Origin: Mytilus edulis
Taxonomy: Eukaryota > Mollusca > Bivalvia > Mytilida > Mytilidae
NCBI RefSeq assembly: GCF_963676685.1
Contig: NC_092348.1
Span: 29,487,386-29,551,385, forward strand
Length of the DNA: 64,000 nt
Reading direction: 5' to 3'
In this document: positions 31,925 through 43,809 of the stretch, one piece after another
Numbering within the stretch: position 1 is the first letter of the stretch
Layout of the letters: the number at the start of each line of letters is the position of its first letter
Notes under the pieces: generated by a model
Database searches by the model: none
What the model was told of the DNA's origin: nothing
What the model saw: the letters and a program-made list of their open reading frames with translations, nothing else
Program-made: the position numbers and the translations under genes

Positions 31925-34900
31925 CTGAAAACGAAAATCGGAACTGTTAAAAATATTTAAAAAAAACAAAACAAGAATGTACCCCCAGTGCACGGATGCA
32001 CCACAGGCACTATCATTTTCTATGTTCAGTGGACCGTGAAATTGGCATTAAAATTAGAAAGATCATATCATAGGGAACATGTACACGTACTAAGTTTCAA
32101 GTTGATTGCACTTCAACTTCATCATAAAACTACCTTGACCAAAAAATTTAACTGAACACTTTAACCTGAAGCAGGACAGACGAACGAACGGACGCACAGA
32201 CCAGAAAAAACAATCGTAGGTGGGGCATGAAAAATTGTACAATATATATGACGTAGTTTTATATAATTGACCCTTTCATCACTTCCGTTATGATTGAGAC
32301 CAAGGTCTTGAAACGTATTTACTGCACCGATACGGATACCGATTTAGAGCCGGTCATTTTTATAAATTTCCTGTTTACAAAACTTTGAATTTTCGAAAAA
32401 CTAAGGATTTTCTTATTCCAGGAATCCAAAGAGCAAACAAAATTATATATGTCACCGTGCTTGTTTTCGAGATATAAGCCATTAAAATTTTGGCGGGAAA
32501 CTATTCTCTCTTGACTTTTCATAGCTTTATCATTGACAAGTTTAAGTTCTAAAAAACTATTAAAAAATAATTAAAATTTTATAAGACTTTTACAGATGGC
32601 TTATCATTATACATGTAAAAGATTTACAAAAAGAAAAATGGGGGTCACCAGGCAATTTTTTTTCAAGGCATTCAAATAGATAAGACCAGAGGATTCCGAA
32701 AATCTGACAAAAAATCCAAAACATGACAAGACAGCTTCCTTAATGACAGAGTTTATTATATAGAGAATCCACTAAGAGATGAAGTGTAACTCTACAAAAA
32801 AAAAATATTTGTTTATTTATACGTTGACATTTTATGTACCGGAGCATCTCGATCACGTTGTGCAAATAATGTTACATTAAAATTGATCGCAAGTCACGTT
32901 CATTTCAATATTAGTTTCCCTCCCCTTACTTATATTCCCCTGATATTACATACCGTGGTCGATTTTAGTCGATAGATTATTTTTTGTGTTATCCCCTTGA
33001 GTTCACATACGGGTTTTTTTTTTTTGGGGGGGGGGGGGGTGTTCCTGTTGTTCATTCTTCAGTTTTCTATGTAATGTTTTAGATTTATTCATCTTATAGT
33101 CGCTAATCGGTTTTTTTCCATTGATGTCAGTTTTTCTTCGACTTGCATTTTTTTAATAAATGTACCACTGTTATCTAAAGCTTCCGCGTCTTTTCTATAT
33201 ATAAACATTGCTTTTACACATGCGATGTTTTCCTAGCGTTGTAAAAGATTTTGCACTAGTCCCAATTTCCACAATTCAGACATTAAAATTTCAGATGAAA
33301 GTTTTGGCATGACGAGTAAGAGTTAAATTTTGTTTTTCATAAAGCTTCCCTTTTGTCTGACACCAAGGAGAAAGACAGCCAGGCAGAATAAAGTACATAG
33401 TTTGTCTAGAAAAGAGGGGCGAAAGATACCAGAGGGACAGTCAAACTCATAGATCGAAAATAAACTGACAACGCCATTGCTATAAAAGAAAAACATACAA
33501 ATAATAGTACACAAGACACAACAGAAATTTTTTAAAGACTAAGCAACACGAACCCCACCAAAAAAACTAGAGGTGTTCTCAGCAATATCGTGTACAACAT
33601 TTAAAAATAAAAGACTTATTTTGTTTTAAGCTGTACAGTTTTTTTTTCTATTCCATGCAAACGTGATTCTTTTTGTTTGTATATCAAGAAAAGTATAAAT
33701 GGTCTTCCATTCATAGTTTAAATAAAGGCATCACTTAATTTATATACTTCATCTGATTACAGCCACAATTTTGGTATGTTCTTTATCAGACAATGTTAAT
33801 ATTTACCTCTATTAGGAATAAAATAGGACCTCCAATATAAAACCACAGCGAGTATCCCTTTATAAAGTCGTTTATAGCATCATAACATCCCTAGAACAAA
33901 CAAAATAGCATTATACATATATGGTAAATATTATAAAAGTACTATTAATGCTGAAATATGACCAAATACTATAGGATTTAAAAATTATAAGTTTATATCT
34001 AAGAGTTGAGTTAAGTTTCAAATCAGAAAAAATAAAGTGAAAATATTTATGTAAGCTGCAGTTCTGACGAATTTGAACATTTTATTTGAATTATAATTTG
34101 GATGTTGATGTTTCGATGTGTGACTCGTTAGCATATTTTCCAAAATAGTGAACGCGTTCTGTATTTAGCTGCTTTTGAAAGCTTTGGAAAACAAAGGATC
34201 TTGAATGCAAAGTAGGATACCCTTAACTTACAGATTCACCATTCCAGTAATGCATGATATATTTGCCACTGCACGTTAAGCAACCAACAATCAATCAATC
34301 CAATAGGCCTCAGATCACAATTAATTCCCTTTGTTCGTGGTCTAGGAATATAGTTCCCAATTATTATATGGGGTATTTCTTCCCAAGTAATCTGTCTACT
34401 GTTTTCTTTGAAATGTTTACTATTTGAGTGGTCCTATCAGTTGCATATATATTTAAATAAGTAAAACATGTGGATAAAATTGATTGTTGAAAGTGAAAGT
34501 AGTGATTTGGCCAAAATGAAAGTAGGGTAGAAATCAGCCTTCGTCATTTGTTCAAGATTCAAATCCTACCATTGGCATGCTAATAGGGCCCTCAAAAGAA
34601 AAAGCACTGATGGATTGTACTGGGACAAGCATATTTTATTAGAATAATAATGGTCTATAAGCAGTTAAATTTATTTCATGTTTGTGGCGGTGCAATTTTT
34701 TTAATTCAATTTGACTTTAACTTAAAAATGCATTGTAGCCAAGGGGAAGAATAATTGTGTTCTGAGGCCAATAATGTTATCATTTGATAACTATGATCAT
34801 TATCATGTACGAGTTTATGTACAATCATGTCTTCGAATTGACAATACTTAATAACGTTTTTGAATTGCTATCAAAATACTTAAACATAAATGCTTTTATC

Positions 34901-37900
34901 CCTTTCATTATCACTGTCTATCCCCGTATAAAATTGACTATTAATCACGGTTCATTGGAGTCATGCTGATTTAGCAGTACTAAATGTTTAATAGATTTCC
35001 TTTACTGATTAATTACAAACCAAAGTCCGGGTAGAATATTCGATGCTATCTGCGGCGAATGAACTCGGTCAAATGCGAACAACCTTGGGTTGTTTGTGAA
35101 ATATTGTCATCTTTAAGTTATAATTCATGATATTATTCACACGCGACTCAAACAATCTTATGAACTCATGGTATTGTATTGCTATTGGTGTCTCCCTGTG
35201 TTTTTTAAGTGGTGTTACTATTGATTACTGGGTTACTATTGATAGGCGTGATACTTGGAGGGTTTGAATAACTATTCGTTTCTATCATTCTGTTTTAAAT
35301 TCCTTTTCATTCAATTTTTTTCTTAACTAAATAATAATTTTATTCATCAAATATTGCTTGTTTCAGTTTACAAAATCTAATTTTGTTCTCTTCTTGATGA
35401 TTTTTAGTTAAAATCCTCATTTAAATTATTATTGATGAATATATTCAAATACTTACAATCTGTATCTAAGTACAAGCAATACCAATTAAAATCTTAAAAG
35501 CTCCTCTAGTAAAAGTAAAATCACAAAAATACTGAACTCCGAGGAAAATTCAAAATGGAAAGTCCCTTATCAAATGATAAAATTAAAAGCTCAAACACTT
35601 CAAACAAATGGATAACAACTGTCATATTCCGACTTGGTACAGGCATTATCTTATTCTAAGGTAGAAAATGGTGGATTGAACCTGGTTTTATAGCTAGCTA
35701 AACATCTCACTTCTATGACAGTCGCACTAAATTCCATTATATTAGCAACGATGCGTGAACAAAGAAAAAAACAGACATAAAAGGTAAAAATGTCAACATT
35801 GTGTTATAATCTTCAATTGCAATATATTTCATTGACTTTTTGTTTTTAAATTACCTTTGAGTATTGCCCGGATGGATCAGCGTTTTTAAGCGCTGTACAT
35901 AATGGATTTGTTGCAGCTCCGATAGTGTAGTTTGATGACGTCACACCTGGACAACATGATATAGGTATGTCAGTAGTATTAGCACCGCTTTGCCAAGGTG
36001 TACTGTCATAATCATTAGTGGCATTTATAACTGCATTAATTGCACAGCATTCAAACTGAAAATATTCAATTATTCCAAATATAGATAAATTATCACAGCA
36101 TCATAAGTTCATAACCTGTGTGAAAATTGACATTTGCGATCTTTATGGATCTTCATACAGTTTTGCTTTTGCCAGGTATTAAATATTATTGATATGGGAT
36201 AATTCAATTGGAAAAAAATGTTTGTCTCAGAAATATATGCAAGACAGAAACCCTTTCCGCTACGGATGTATGGTCAGTGCTAAGACCTTCAATGCTACAA
36301 CATCGTCATGCGAATCCAGAATCGGTCTAAATGTCCGCTAAAACAACTTTTTGAGTAATAAGAACTCATTTCATATCTGTAATCGTGATCAATGAAAGAA
36401 ATAAAAATTCAATTTAAAGTGGATTTCATTCTAGCAAATCCCTAAATTCATAAGGCTTACATACAAATAAAACATAAACTCTTCATACGAAATCATAATG
36501 AACAGTATGCGAAAGAATCTGTAATGCTACCCGGGGAGTTTTTGGTATAACGTATTTATTTTAACAAAAAAGTAGAACAAAATATGTTAAGTGTAATAAC
36601 GTTTATAAGCGAATAAATGTTTCCACCTAAAAAGTACAAGATAAAAGGATTTTTTTAACATAAATTAGGCCGTTAGTTTTTCTCGTTTGAATTGCTAGAA
36701 ATACATTTGTCATTACGGGGATTTTTAAAGCTGACTAAGCGATACCGGCTTTGCTCATTGATGAAGGCCGTACGGTGACCTAGAGTTGTTAATTTCTGAG
36801 TCATTTGGTGTCTTGTGGAGAGTTGTATCATTGTCAATTATACCACATCTTCTTTTTTATAATTAGTCAGGTGTTAAAAGTTAACGGAGATTTTTGAAAC
36901 ATGTGCTTTCAAAAAATGGTCTGTCATATACATTTCAGTTTGATTACTTTGAAGTTTAAACTGTTATGCTATGTATACATAACAGTATGAAATATTTGGT
37001 ATGATTTCCAAGGAGACAACTCTCCACCAGCTACCAAATAAACTCATTATAGATACCATTGAAGTCATAAAACTTTCGAGTCAGTTTGTTGTATCATACT
37101 CCAAAATCAACCAATCAAAATTTTGGATTTCATGTTTCGAGCATTATTTTTGTGTTCCTAGCACTGAGCAAAGTTTTATGACTTCAACCCCTGCAGGATG
37201 ACATAGAAGTTTAGCAACTATAGGTCACCGAACGGATCTCAACAATGAGCAAAGACCAAACCGTATAGTCGGCTATAATAAGCCCCTAAATGGCAACTGT
37301 TTAACAATACTATTACCTACAGCTAACTGTAAATGGTTCCAGGCTGAAGATAGATCATTGGCTTCTAAAACATCATTTGTATATTTCTCTTGTAAGTTCT
37401 TCAACATTTCACCCTTTATTGTAGTCTCGAACTGAAAACAAAAAGCATGTATAATAATAAAAAAAAACTGGTATTCTCTAGAACTATGTTGTTGCGAAAT
37501 ATTGGCTGTGCATCCTAAATTTGTACAACGTAGCCAGGAGCAAACTGTATTGAACTATGACAAAAGTATGTTTACATATATTGTATTTATTTATATAAAA
37601 GTAAATACTTTTAAGTAAATTTGAAAACAATAATTGCAATAATTAAACATACATGCATATATGATGAAATATGATGCAGTGCACCAGAATTAGAGGATGA
37701 AACATTTTTCGCGTGAGAAATATGTTTTTCTTTGTGTGTGTATTGACATATACTGTGCAAAAAATAAACCGCAATAGGTCGGATGAATTTTTCATAATGC
37801 AAAATGTTTAAAAGTTAATTTAAATAAACCAAAAATCATGCATTTTAGAAATCCCTCTGTGATAAGATGAGATTTTGTTTTAATATAAATGATGAAGTCA

Positions 37901-40900
37901 TTGATTATGTTTCTAGCTATCAATATTTAGGATTAGTATTAAATGAATTTTTAGATTATAAAGTTATGGCAAAGGCAGTTGAAAAGTCAGCAATTCGGGC
38001 ATTAGGCCTTCTTATAGTAAAATGTAAAGCACATGGTGGCTTCCAACACAATATTTTCACCAAATTGTTTGACACTTTAGTTTGGTCAGTCATCAATTAC
38101 GGCTCAGCTATTTGGGGTACAAGTGAGTTCTCCTGCATATCAGCAGTTCAGAACCCAGCCATGAGATTGTATATGGGAGTTTGAAAGTATATCCCCAATG
38201 ATGCTGTTTCAGGTGACATGGGTTGGAAGCCTCCATATGTTAAACAGTGGTCAAGCATTTTTAGACACTGGGCAAGATGTACAAAAATGGATAAAGACAG
38301 GATAAATTATAAAGTACATGTATTTATATGGTCAATTAGAAAAAGTAGCTATAAAATTAGAAATTGGAGTTATAAAGTGATTGAAATGTTGAAACTTTAC
38401 AATATGGACAGATTTTGTAATGTAGATGATTATATACTGGATAAAAATATAATTCATCAGTTAGAAGTTAATATTTTTGATATTATAAAACTGAATGGAG
38501 TACAAGGCTTGATTCTTATGGTTAAGGAAATAAGTTAAGAACTTATAAATTGTTTAAATTTTCATACTCTACTGAACAATATTTGTTGCAAAATATACCT
38601 ATTCGATATCGCAGTGCAAATGAGAAATTTAGATATGGAGTAGCACCTTTAAAAATTGAAACTAATGGTGATGAAAGATTAGATTTAGATAAAAGATTAT
38701 GTTTCAATTGTGATAATATAGAAGATGAAAAACATGTATTGTTAACATGTCCATTATATGAAGATTTAAGGCAGTCTTTACTTATTGATATAATTCAACA
38801 AAATGATATGTTTTTAACTTTGTCAGATGATGAAAAATTTATATTTTTGTTCAAAAAAGAAAATGTTTGTAGTTCTGTTGCCAAAACCTGCAATAATATT
38901 TTATTACGACGAAATAGTATCTTATACTGTTAAAAATAAGTTATTTTTATTATGTACATGTATCAGGTTTTATCCTTGGATGTGCATGGTGATATTGCAC
39001 TTTTATGTTTTGTATAAATAACAAAACTTATGTTTTAAGTCTGTTGTATTATAATTGTATATAACAGTCTCTCATAGTTCTTTTAAGAATGGCACATGCA
39101 ATTCTAAATTTTATATTGTGTACTTGATATTATATTGTGTTTATGCTTGTATGTATGTGGTGAGACTTTAATAAACTATTGAATCTGAATCTACGTTTTA
39201 AGTTTTAAAGTTAGTCTTTAGAACTGAGGGCAGGGGACTCTTAACAACTTGTTTGTTGTTATAAATTTTAATGCTGTTGATATTTTGTATGTTTAATATG
39301 TATGTATATATGTTTATTGTGTTTATTGTATTAATATATGTTGGTCACAAACTGTAAAGTTTATATGACAATAAAATATTTGATTTGATTTGATTTGATT
39401 TGATTTAAATGCCCATTATTTTAATTGGCTTTCTGTCTAATGATATTTGCGACTCGCTTAAAGTGCATATAACCTTTTTTGCAGTGAAAATTTGCTGACG
39501 TTTTTTCGTTGTTGATAATTTTGTGGTCAACACAACTGTTATACTTTTAAGCATACAAGCTAAGGTTAGGCCCTGCTATTTGAAATATCTCCATCAGTCG
39601 TTTCCAGACCAGTGTGTTCCATAGTAAAGTAGCAAGAACTGAACATTATTACCAGAACACTATTTCGCGGCCTTGAAACAGATGCAAGCAGACTGGTTGT
39701 AATAAAGACGGCTGGAGGATTGGACGACCTCGTCTATTAAACGACTCCTGGATAAAATCGCTACATCCAGGAATTTCATCTAGTGTAACAGATGTTTGAG
39801 GGACTATACATTCCGCAACTGGCTCATAATTGGGTTCAGTGATGAGTCCCGATTCTGGTTTAGAAACGTTATGGGGGAACTCGTTTCTTCCAGCGCAAAA
39901 AAGAATAATAAAAGTATATATCACCTTGTCATTCATGAAGTACCACAGTGCCAGAACAACTATCTTCCCAATCAGCAGTATCATAACGATAATGGCATAC
40001 TGAAATCAGACAGTAAAAAATATAATAATCGTTTTACCACAAGACTACAATTTCTTGTACTGATAAATCAAATGTGGAAATATATATAAAAAAAAAGATC
40101 GACACATGTGTTGATGTTCTTCATACTAATATTTATATTGTAGAAAAATCTTGATGTTGCGCTTAATAAACAGCAGTGAAATATTGAGTAAAACCATTTT
40201 TAAATTAACATTACTTATTTGGTTCTTTTGAAGTGTTTTGAAGCGATAAAAGACATGTTTCTATAAACCTCAACTCTTAGTTCGGATTTTTGGCAATGCG
40301 GAAGTCTGACTTTAAGAGCAATCAAAATAATATTTAAATTATTAAGATATTAGAATAAAATCATTTCAACATGTTTAGTTTGATGGTTAAAAAAAAAAGA
40401 GTATAATAGGGAATTGCATATACATGTAACTTGTTCGTTTATGGTAGCGTAGTTGTAACAATCATTATATATGAGGGAAGAACGATTTACTTCTTTCTGA
40501 TCTATTTTGCTGTTTTTAAAAGAAATATATTTAAACTTTACTGAATCATCTATTCGTTTTATTATTGAATTGGTTTAAGACTGTATCTAACATATTTTCA
40601 TTCTATAAGTACCACTGATCTACTAGTATCTAAAATATTTTCATTCTATGAGTACCACTGATCTACTAGTATCTAAAAATATCTACTAGAGACCATTTAA
40701 AAAATCACTTTTTTCTGAAGATCCTTTTATGGAATTTCAGAGTTTAGTCTATGATTTGGTTGCATTTATTCCTTGTAATTTTTAGGATGTTGTTTTGCAT
40801 TGTCTCGTGACATTTAACTGCAATTACTTACCGCAACAAGGAAGCATCTAATTTTACAGCAACATACTCCTACTAATCCGATTACTGAAATGACGATCAC

Positions 40901-41893
40901 TAAGGATCCTAGAGCTATCAGTGCTGTAGGCAGGTTTTTAGCCAGATCTCCAAAGTTCGAGGATCCTAAAGTTAGTTCTTTGAATAATGGTATTATCTTG
41001 TCATTGATGGCATCGTTGTCAACAAGAAGTAAAATACCAGGGACGATAATTCCAATACCAAGCAGCTGAAAATTATTAAAGAATGTTAACATAAGTTTGG
41101 ATAATCTAATAATAACAAGTTTTAGCTTTCTAAAAAGCTATGGACTGCTTCGCTCTACGCTCATTTAAGGTTATATGTGTACATGTGGTTGTTAAATTAG
41201 TATTGGAAATGTGGTATTTTTAGATATTGATTGATATAAAATGATAATTAAGAGTGTGCGTTATACACCCATGCTTTTAAAAAAAAATCTTGTTGAAAAT
41301 TAAAACAATTATAAATTTAGAATTGCCATGTAAAGAATTACAATATGTAATTTTTCATTAAAGAAGATTGTACGATTAAGAAGTGAGAAAAAAGATAAAT
41401 ACTCCCTAAGTATGTCCCCTTTTTTGGAGAGTTCACTTTTAATACTAGTAGTCTGTTTCTTTTAAACTTGTGTCTTGTCATTAAACTTCGCTCTTTGCTT
41501 CTGTGTTTTTTTCAGGTTTATTTCAATCTTTTAACCTTTAAAATTTTGAAATACAAAGGATTTTCTGTATTCGGCAAAACTTTTAGGAATGTTTGTCCTC
41601 AATGCTCTTCAACTTCGTACTTTATTTGGCCTTTTTAACTTTTTTTATTCGAGCGTCACTGGTGAGTCTTTTGTAGACGAAACGCGCGACTGGTGCAAAT
41701 ACAAAATTTCCATCTGGTACATGTATCTATGACGAGATTGATTTCACCATTTAAAATCGTATTTATTTATTAATACTAACATTAGATGATTGGACATTTA
41801 AGTCGTTATAGGCACTGTCAATATGTACATACTTACTATAAATATAGCGTTTATGATAATTAGAAGTGTAGTTGCACACTTAGGACTGCACAT
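31865..41893 (-). CDS. Tetraspanin, seven coding exons, 273 residues
   Basis: Four-pass membrane scaffold protein of the tetraspanin family, which organises partner proteins in the plasma or vesicle membrane. Exons, all phase 0: 41893-41837, 41065-40832, 39999-39925, 37431-37321, 36055-35855, 33890-33807 and 31924-31865. Acceptors are AG and donors GT throughout (gtaagt, gtaagt, gtgata, gtaggt, gtaatt, gtaaat). TM1 holds the conserved Asn (LLIIINAIFI), TM2 ends GLVGVCCCKIRC, TM3 is IIVMILLIGKIVVLALWYF and TM4 SLWFYIGGPILFLIEI. The large loop has six cysteines: 162, 163, 193, 194, 212 and 228. The CCG signature reads CCA. Sequons are at N170, N185 and N201. Juxtamembrane cysteines (2, 6, 87-89, 93) are candidate palmitoylation sites. 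The tail is short and acidic (KTDKEDD). Introns are full of repeats. Confidence 0.94.
31978..32232 (+). repeat. Family I repeat in last tetraspanin intron
   Basis: Carries 'atcattttctatgttcagtg', 'gaccgtgaaattggcattaa', 'agatcatatcatagggaaca' and a closing 'cgtaggtggggcatgaaaa'. A second copy lies at 41962-42228 in the same orientation. It sits 54 bases from the terminal exon acceptor. Confidence 0.75.
32300..32430 (+). repeat. Family C fragment in intron
   Basis: 'tttataaatttcctgtttac' and 'cgaaaaactaaggattttct' match the middle of family C. The ends are lost. Confidence 0.5.
33414..33570 (+). repeat. Family E copy in last tetraspanin intron
   Basis: 'gaaagataccagagggacag', 'aaactgacaacgccattgct' and 'caacacgaaccccacc' in family E order. 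Antisense to the gene. Confidence 0.7.
33807..33890 (-). CDS. Tetraspanin exon: last loop cysteine and TM4
   Basis: 28 codons, GCYDAINDFIKGYSLWFY then IGGPILFLIE. GC supplies the final loop cysteine. Acceptor tctag, donor gtaaat. Confidence 0.93.
35855..36055 (-). CDS. Tetraspanin exon: cysteine-rich part of large loop
   Basis: 67 codons with FECCA (CCG position), three N-glycosylation sequons (NAT, NTT, NYT), PISCC and PLC. Flanked by ttttcag and gtaatt. Confidence 0.93.
36664..36858 (+). repeat. Family F 3' part in intron
   Basis: 'ttaggccgttagtttttctc', 'ttgatgaaggccgtacggtg' and the terminal 'agagttgtatcattgtcaat' box then 'accacatcttc'. Truncated at its 5' end. Confidence 0.7.
37059..37187. 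mobile_element. 129-bp MITE-like element in intron
   Basis: The ends 37059-37076 (ttgaagtcataaaacttt) and 37170-37187 (aaagttttatgacttcaa) are exact 18-bp inverted repeats. It lies in intron 4, close to exon 4, within a family B-like stretch ('gagacaactctccacc' before it). The 66-codon frame across it is incidental. Confidence 0.7.
37321..37431 (-). CDS. Tetraspanin exon: first half of large loop
   Basis: 37 codons, FETTIKGEMLKNLQEKY followed by SSAWNHLQLA. This amphipathic helix pair precedes the CCG position in the family. The donor must be GCT|gtaggt; using the alternative three or four bases on would create a stop with the next exon. Confidence 0.9.
37861..39190 (+). mobile_element. 5'-truncated LINE inside tetraspanin intron 3
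   Basis: Forward orientation, antisense to the gene. It starts in the late reverse transcriptase region (VSSYQYLGLVLNEFLDYKVM), continues with FDTLVWSVINYGSAIWG and MGWKPPYVKQWSSIFRHW, then a C-terminal knuckle CFNCDNIEDEKHVLLTCPLY. The 3' end is near 'taataaactattgaatctga'. One stop (38182-38184) and one frameshift (about 38540) break it, so damage is modest compared with the LINEs at 7-18 kb. It enlarges intron 3. Confidence 0.85.
39191..39410 (+). mobile_element. Second LINE 3' end with TTTGA tail
   Basis: 'agtctttagaactgagggca' matches the 3' coding end of the LINE at 13182-13935 ('cagtctttagaactgagggg'). A UTR follows, then AATAAA and about five TTTGA units (39384-39408), a typical non-LTR tail. 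It follows directly on the previous LINE end. Confidence 0.65.
39925..39999 (-). CDS. Tetraspanin exon: TM3
   Basis: 25 codons, YAIIVMILLIGKIVV then LALWYFMNDK. The acceptor is tttcag. The donor gtgata is weaker than the others, but it keeps the frame and the expected domain boundary. Confidence 0.88.
40584..40690. repeat. 43-bp tandem repeat in intron 2
   Basis: 'tatctaacatattttcattc' at 40584 repeats as 'tatctaaaatattttcattc' at 40627. Both copies continue 'agtaccactgatctactag', and a third partial unit starts at 40670. Confidence 0.8.
40832..41065 (-). CDS. Tetraspanin exon: TM1 end, small loop, TM2
   Basis: 78 codons covering GIGIIVPGILLL, a 30-residue small loop, and TM2 with the Gly/Cys-rich cytoplasmic turn VGVCCCKIRC. 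Flanked by ttttcag and gtaagt. Confidence 0.92.
41535..41735 (+). repeat. Family C fragment in intron 1
   Basis: 'ttcggcaaaacttttaggaa', 'ctcttcaacttcgtacttta' and 'gtagacgaaacgcgcgact' mark the right-hand part of a family C unit. Confidence 0.75.
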
Positions 41894-41913
41894 CTTGTTA
41901 TTATCTTTGTTAC
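41837..41913 (-). CDS. Tetraspanin exon with the start codon
   Basis: The acceptor tttcag precedes 20 bases of 5' UTR, then ATG at 41893 opens MCSPKCATTLLIIINAIFI, followed by gtaagt. The acceptor upstream of the ATG implies at least one earlier non-coding exon. Confidence 0.9.
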
Positions 41914-41961
41914 CTGAAATACAAGATTGATGATAAGATAAATTGTGAAGGAAAAATAAGA

Positions 41962-42228
41962 ATGTTTCCATAGTACACGGATGCCCCACTCTCACTATCA
42001 TTTTCTATGTTCAGTGGACCGTGAAATTGGGATCAAAACTGTAATTTGGCATTGAAATTAGAAAGATCATATCATAGGGATCATGTGTACTAAGTTAAAG
42101 TTCATTGGACAACTTCTTCAAAAACTATCTTCACCAAAAACTTTAGATTGAAGCGGGACAGACGGATGGACGGACCCACAGACCAGAAAACATAATGCCC
42201 TCTACTATTGTAGGTGGGGCATAAAAAG
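41962..42228 (+). repeat. Family I repeat upstream of start-codon exon
   Basis: Same boxes as the copy at 31978-32232, plus 'aaaactgtaatttggcattg', which that copy lacks. It ends 'tgtaggtggggcataaaa'. It begins about 50 bases upstream of the exon carrying the ATG. Confidence 0.75.
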
Positions 42229-42229
42229 C

Positions 42230-43575
42230 CAACTCCTCTTCGTACAAGAGTTGTTTTACGGTATCGCAGCATTGTGTGTGTGAGGTTCTTTTTAGTGTTA
42301 CGACTTTTCTTGTGTATGACCAAATAATAAATGATAAAGATTGATGGAAACTAGATATTTGATAGTTTTTAACTTTTTTGAGCATCTTTCCATAAAACTT
42401 TTAAGAAATATTCCGTCGTTGATTGTCATATTTGTTTTTCGTTTATTGCTTTGTCGTAAATCAGGTTGTTGTTTTTTTTTCCTTTATTCAATGTTTTTAC
42501 AACACTTCTGATTTTACACTATGTTTTGTTGCTTTCTTTGCAAATGTGAATGTCACATTGTGTTAGTGTGTGTTGAGGGAATTTATAAGACTTCTCTTTA
42601 TTTTTCAATACATTGGTAAATCTTCATTTTGCCATAAAAAGTACAGCACTTATTTCCTCTGTTTCCCTTAGAAAGAAACAATGTCTGTAGTGTCACCGCA
42701 TACATGTGAACACTTAAAAAAATATACATTTTATACCTAAGTGGCTTCAGTTGTGTTATGAGGAATGGGTTTGAAATCTTGCAATACAAAAGACGTTACT
42801 CTGCAGATTATATAATTACTCAAGAGCCTTGTATATGGGATAAAACTTGCATTGAAACTTCAATCGCCACTTGTGTAACTTGTTTCATAGCACAAAGAAG
42901 TATTTATTTTGTGGCGCAACCAGCATTTAACTTTTTGGCGCAAATGTTTATGCACTTAAATTGAAATCGACTGTTTCATGACACCAATTCCTTCTGGTGC
43001 TTGTATGTCAGTTTTACGAGGTTCTCCATAATAAATCAAAGGAAAAAATGGAGTCATCTTTCCGCAAACTTTTACAATCACAAACAGTAGATATGAATAA
43101 TAAGAGACGTGGGATATTCATCATTATCCCCCCTCCCTCCCCCCAGTGTCTTTAAATGCCTGATTTCAATGACAATAAAACACCAAAGGGATACAATGGA
43201 ATTTAATATAATTTGATTTTAACATTGATTTTTTTTGTATATTTATTGAGTCCGACAAAAGTATTTCTCTCTCTCGAAACAAATGGTTGGAATATTCAAA
43301 GAGAACATGAAATTCCATGAAAATATATTTCTTTATTAGTACCATGCAGTTTAGCTGCATCCCCTCTATAAAAAGGGCCGGGTAGAAATGCAGAACTCAC
43401 ATTTCGTTTTTGTGGAAAAACCCGATCTTGTTGCTTTTAGATCTATATTTGACATGTTTTCTCCGTTTCTCACTGTGTGACATATATCTACTTTTTCGCT
43501 TTATGAGTTGGATTATCCCTTCGGTACCTTTCACATATGAAGGCGTCTGGAATTAACTTCTCTGGTATTTCCCAA
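42230..43575. other. Non-coding, upstream region of the tetraspanin coding exons
   Basis: No exon with coding character. A TATAAAAAG word on the plus strand near 43370 has no gene after it. Probably intronic if the first exon is at 47.1 kb. Confidence 0.4.
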
Positions 43576-43579
43576 AATG

Positions 43580-43806
43580 TATATTCCCTGTTTAGTCTTT
43601 CTAGGCGCATTTTGTCTTTAAAAGACAGTTGGTTTTCCGTTTGAATGGTTTTACACTAATAATGTTTTTGGGCCCTTCATAACGTGCTGTTCGGTGTGAG
43701 CCAATGCTCCTTGTTGAAGACTGTACTTTGACATACAATTGTTTACTTTTACAAACTATGACTTGGATGGAGAGTTGTCTCATTGGCATTCATACCACAT
43801 CTTCTT
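43580..43806 (-). repeat. Family B copy, reverse
   Basis: 'ttggttttccgtttgaatgg', 'gtgagccaatgctccttgtt' and 'gagagttgtctcattggcat' followed by 'accacatcttctt' are the reverse complement of family B boxes. Confidence 0.75.
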
Positions 43807-43809
43807 AAA

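Noticed and set aside
34553..34575. 'gattcaaatcc' resembling a tRNA B box
   Set aside because: No A box at suitable distance and no cloverleaf could be drawn around it.
43365..43400. TATAAAAAG on the plus strand as a promoter
   Set aside because: No start-like exon, donor or coding frame follows; single TATA words are expected by chance in this AT-rich DNA.
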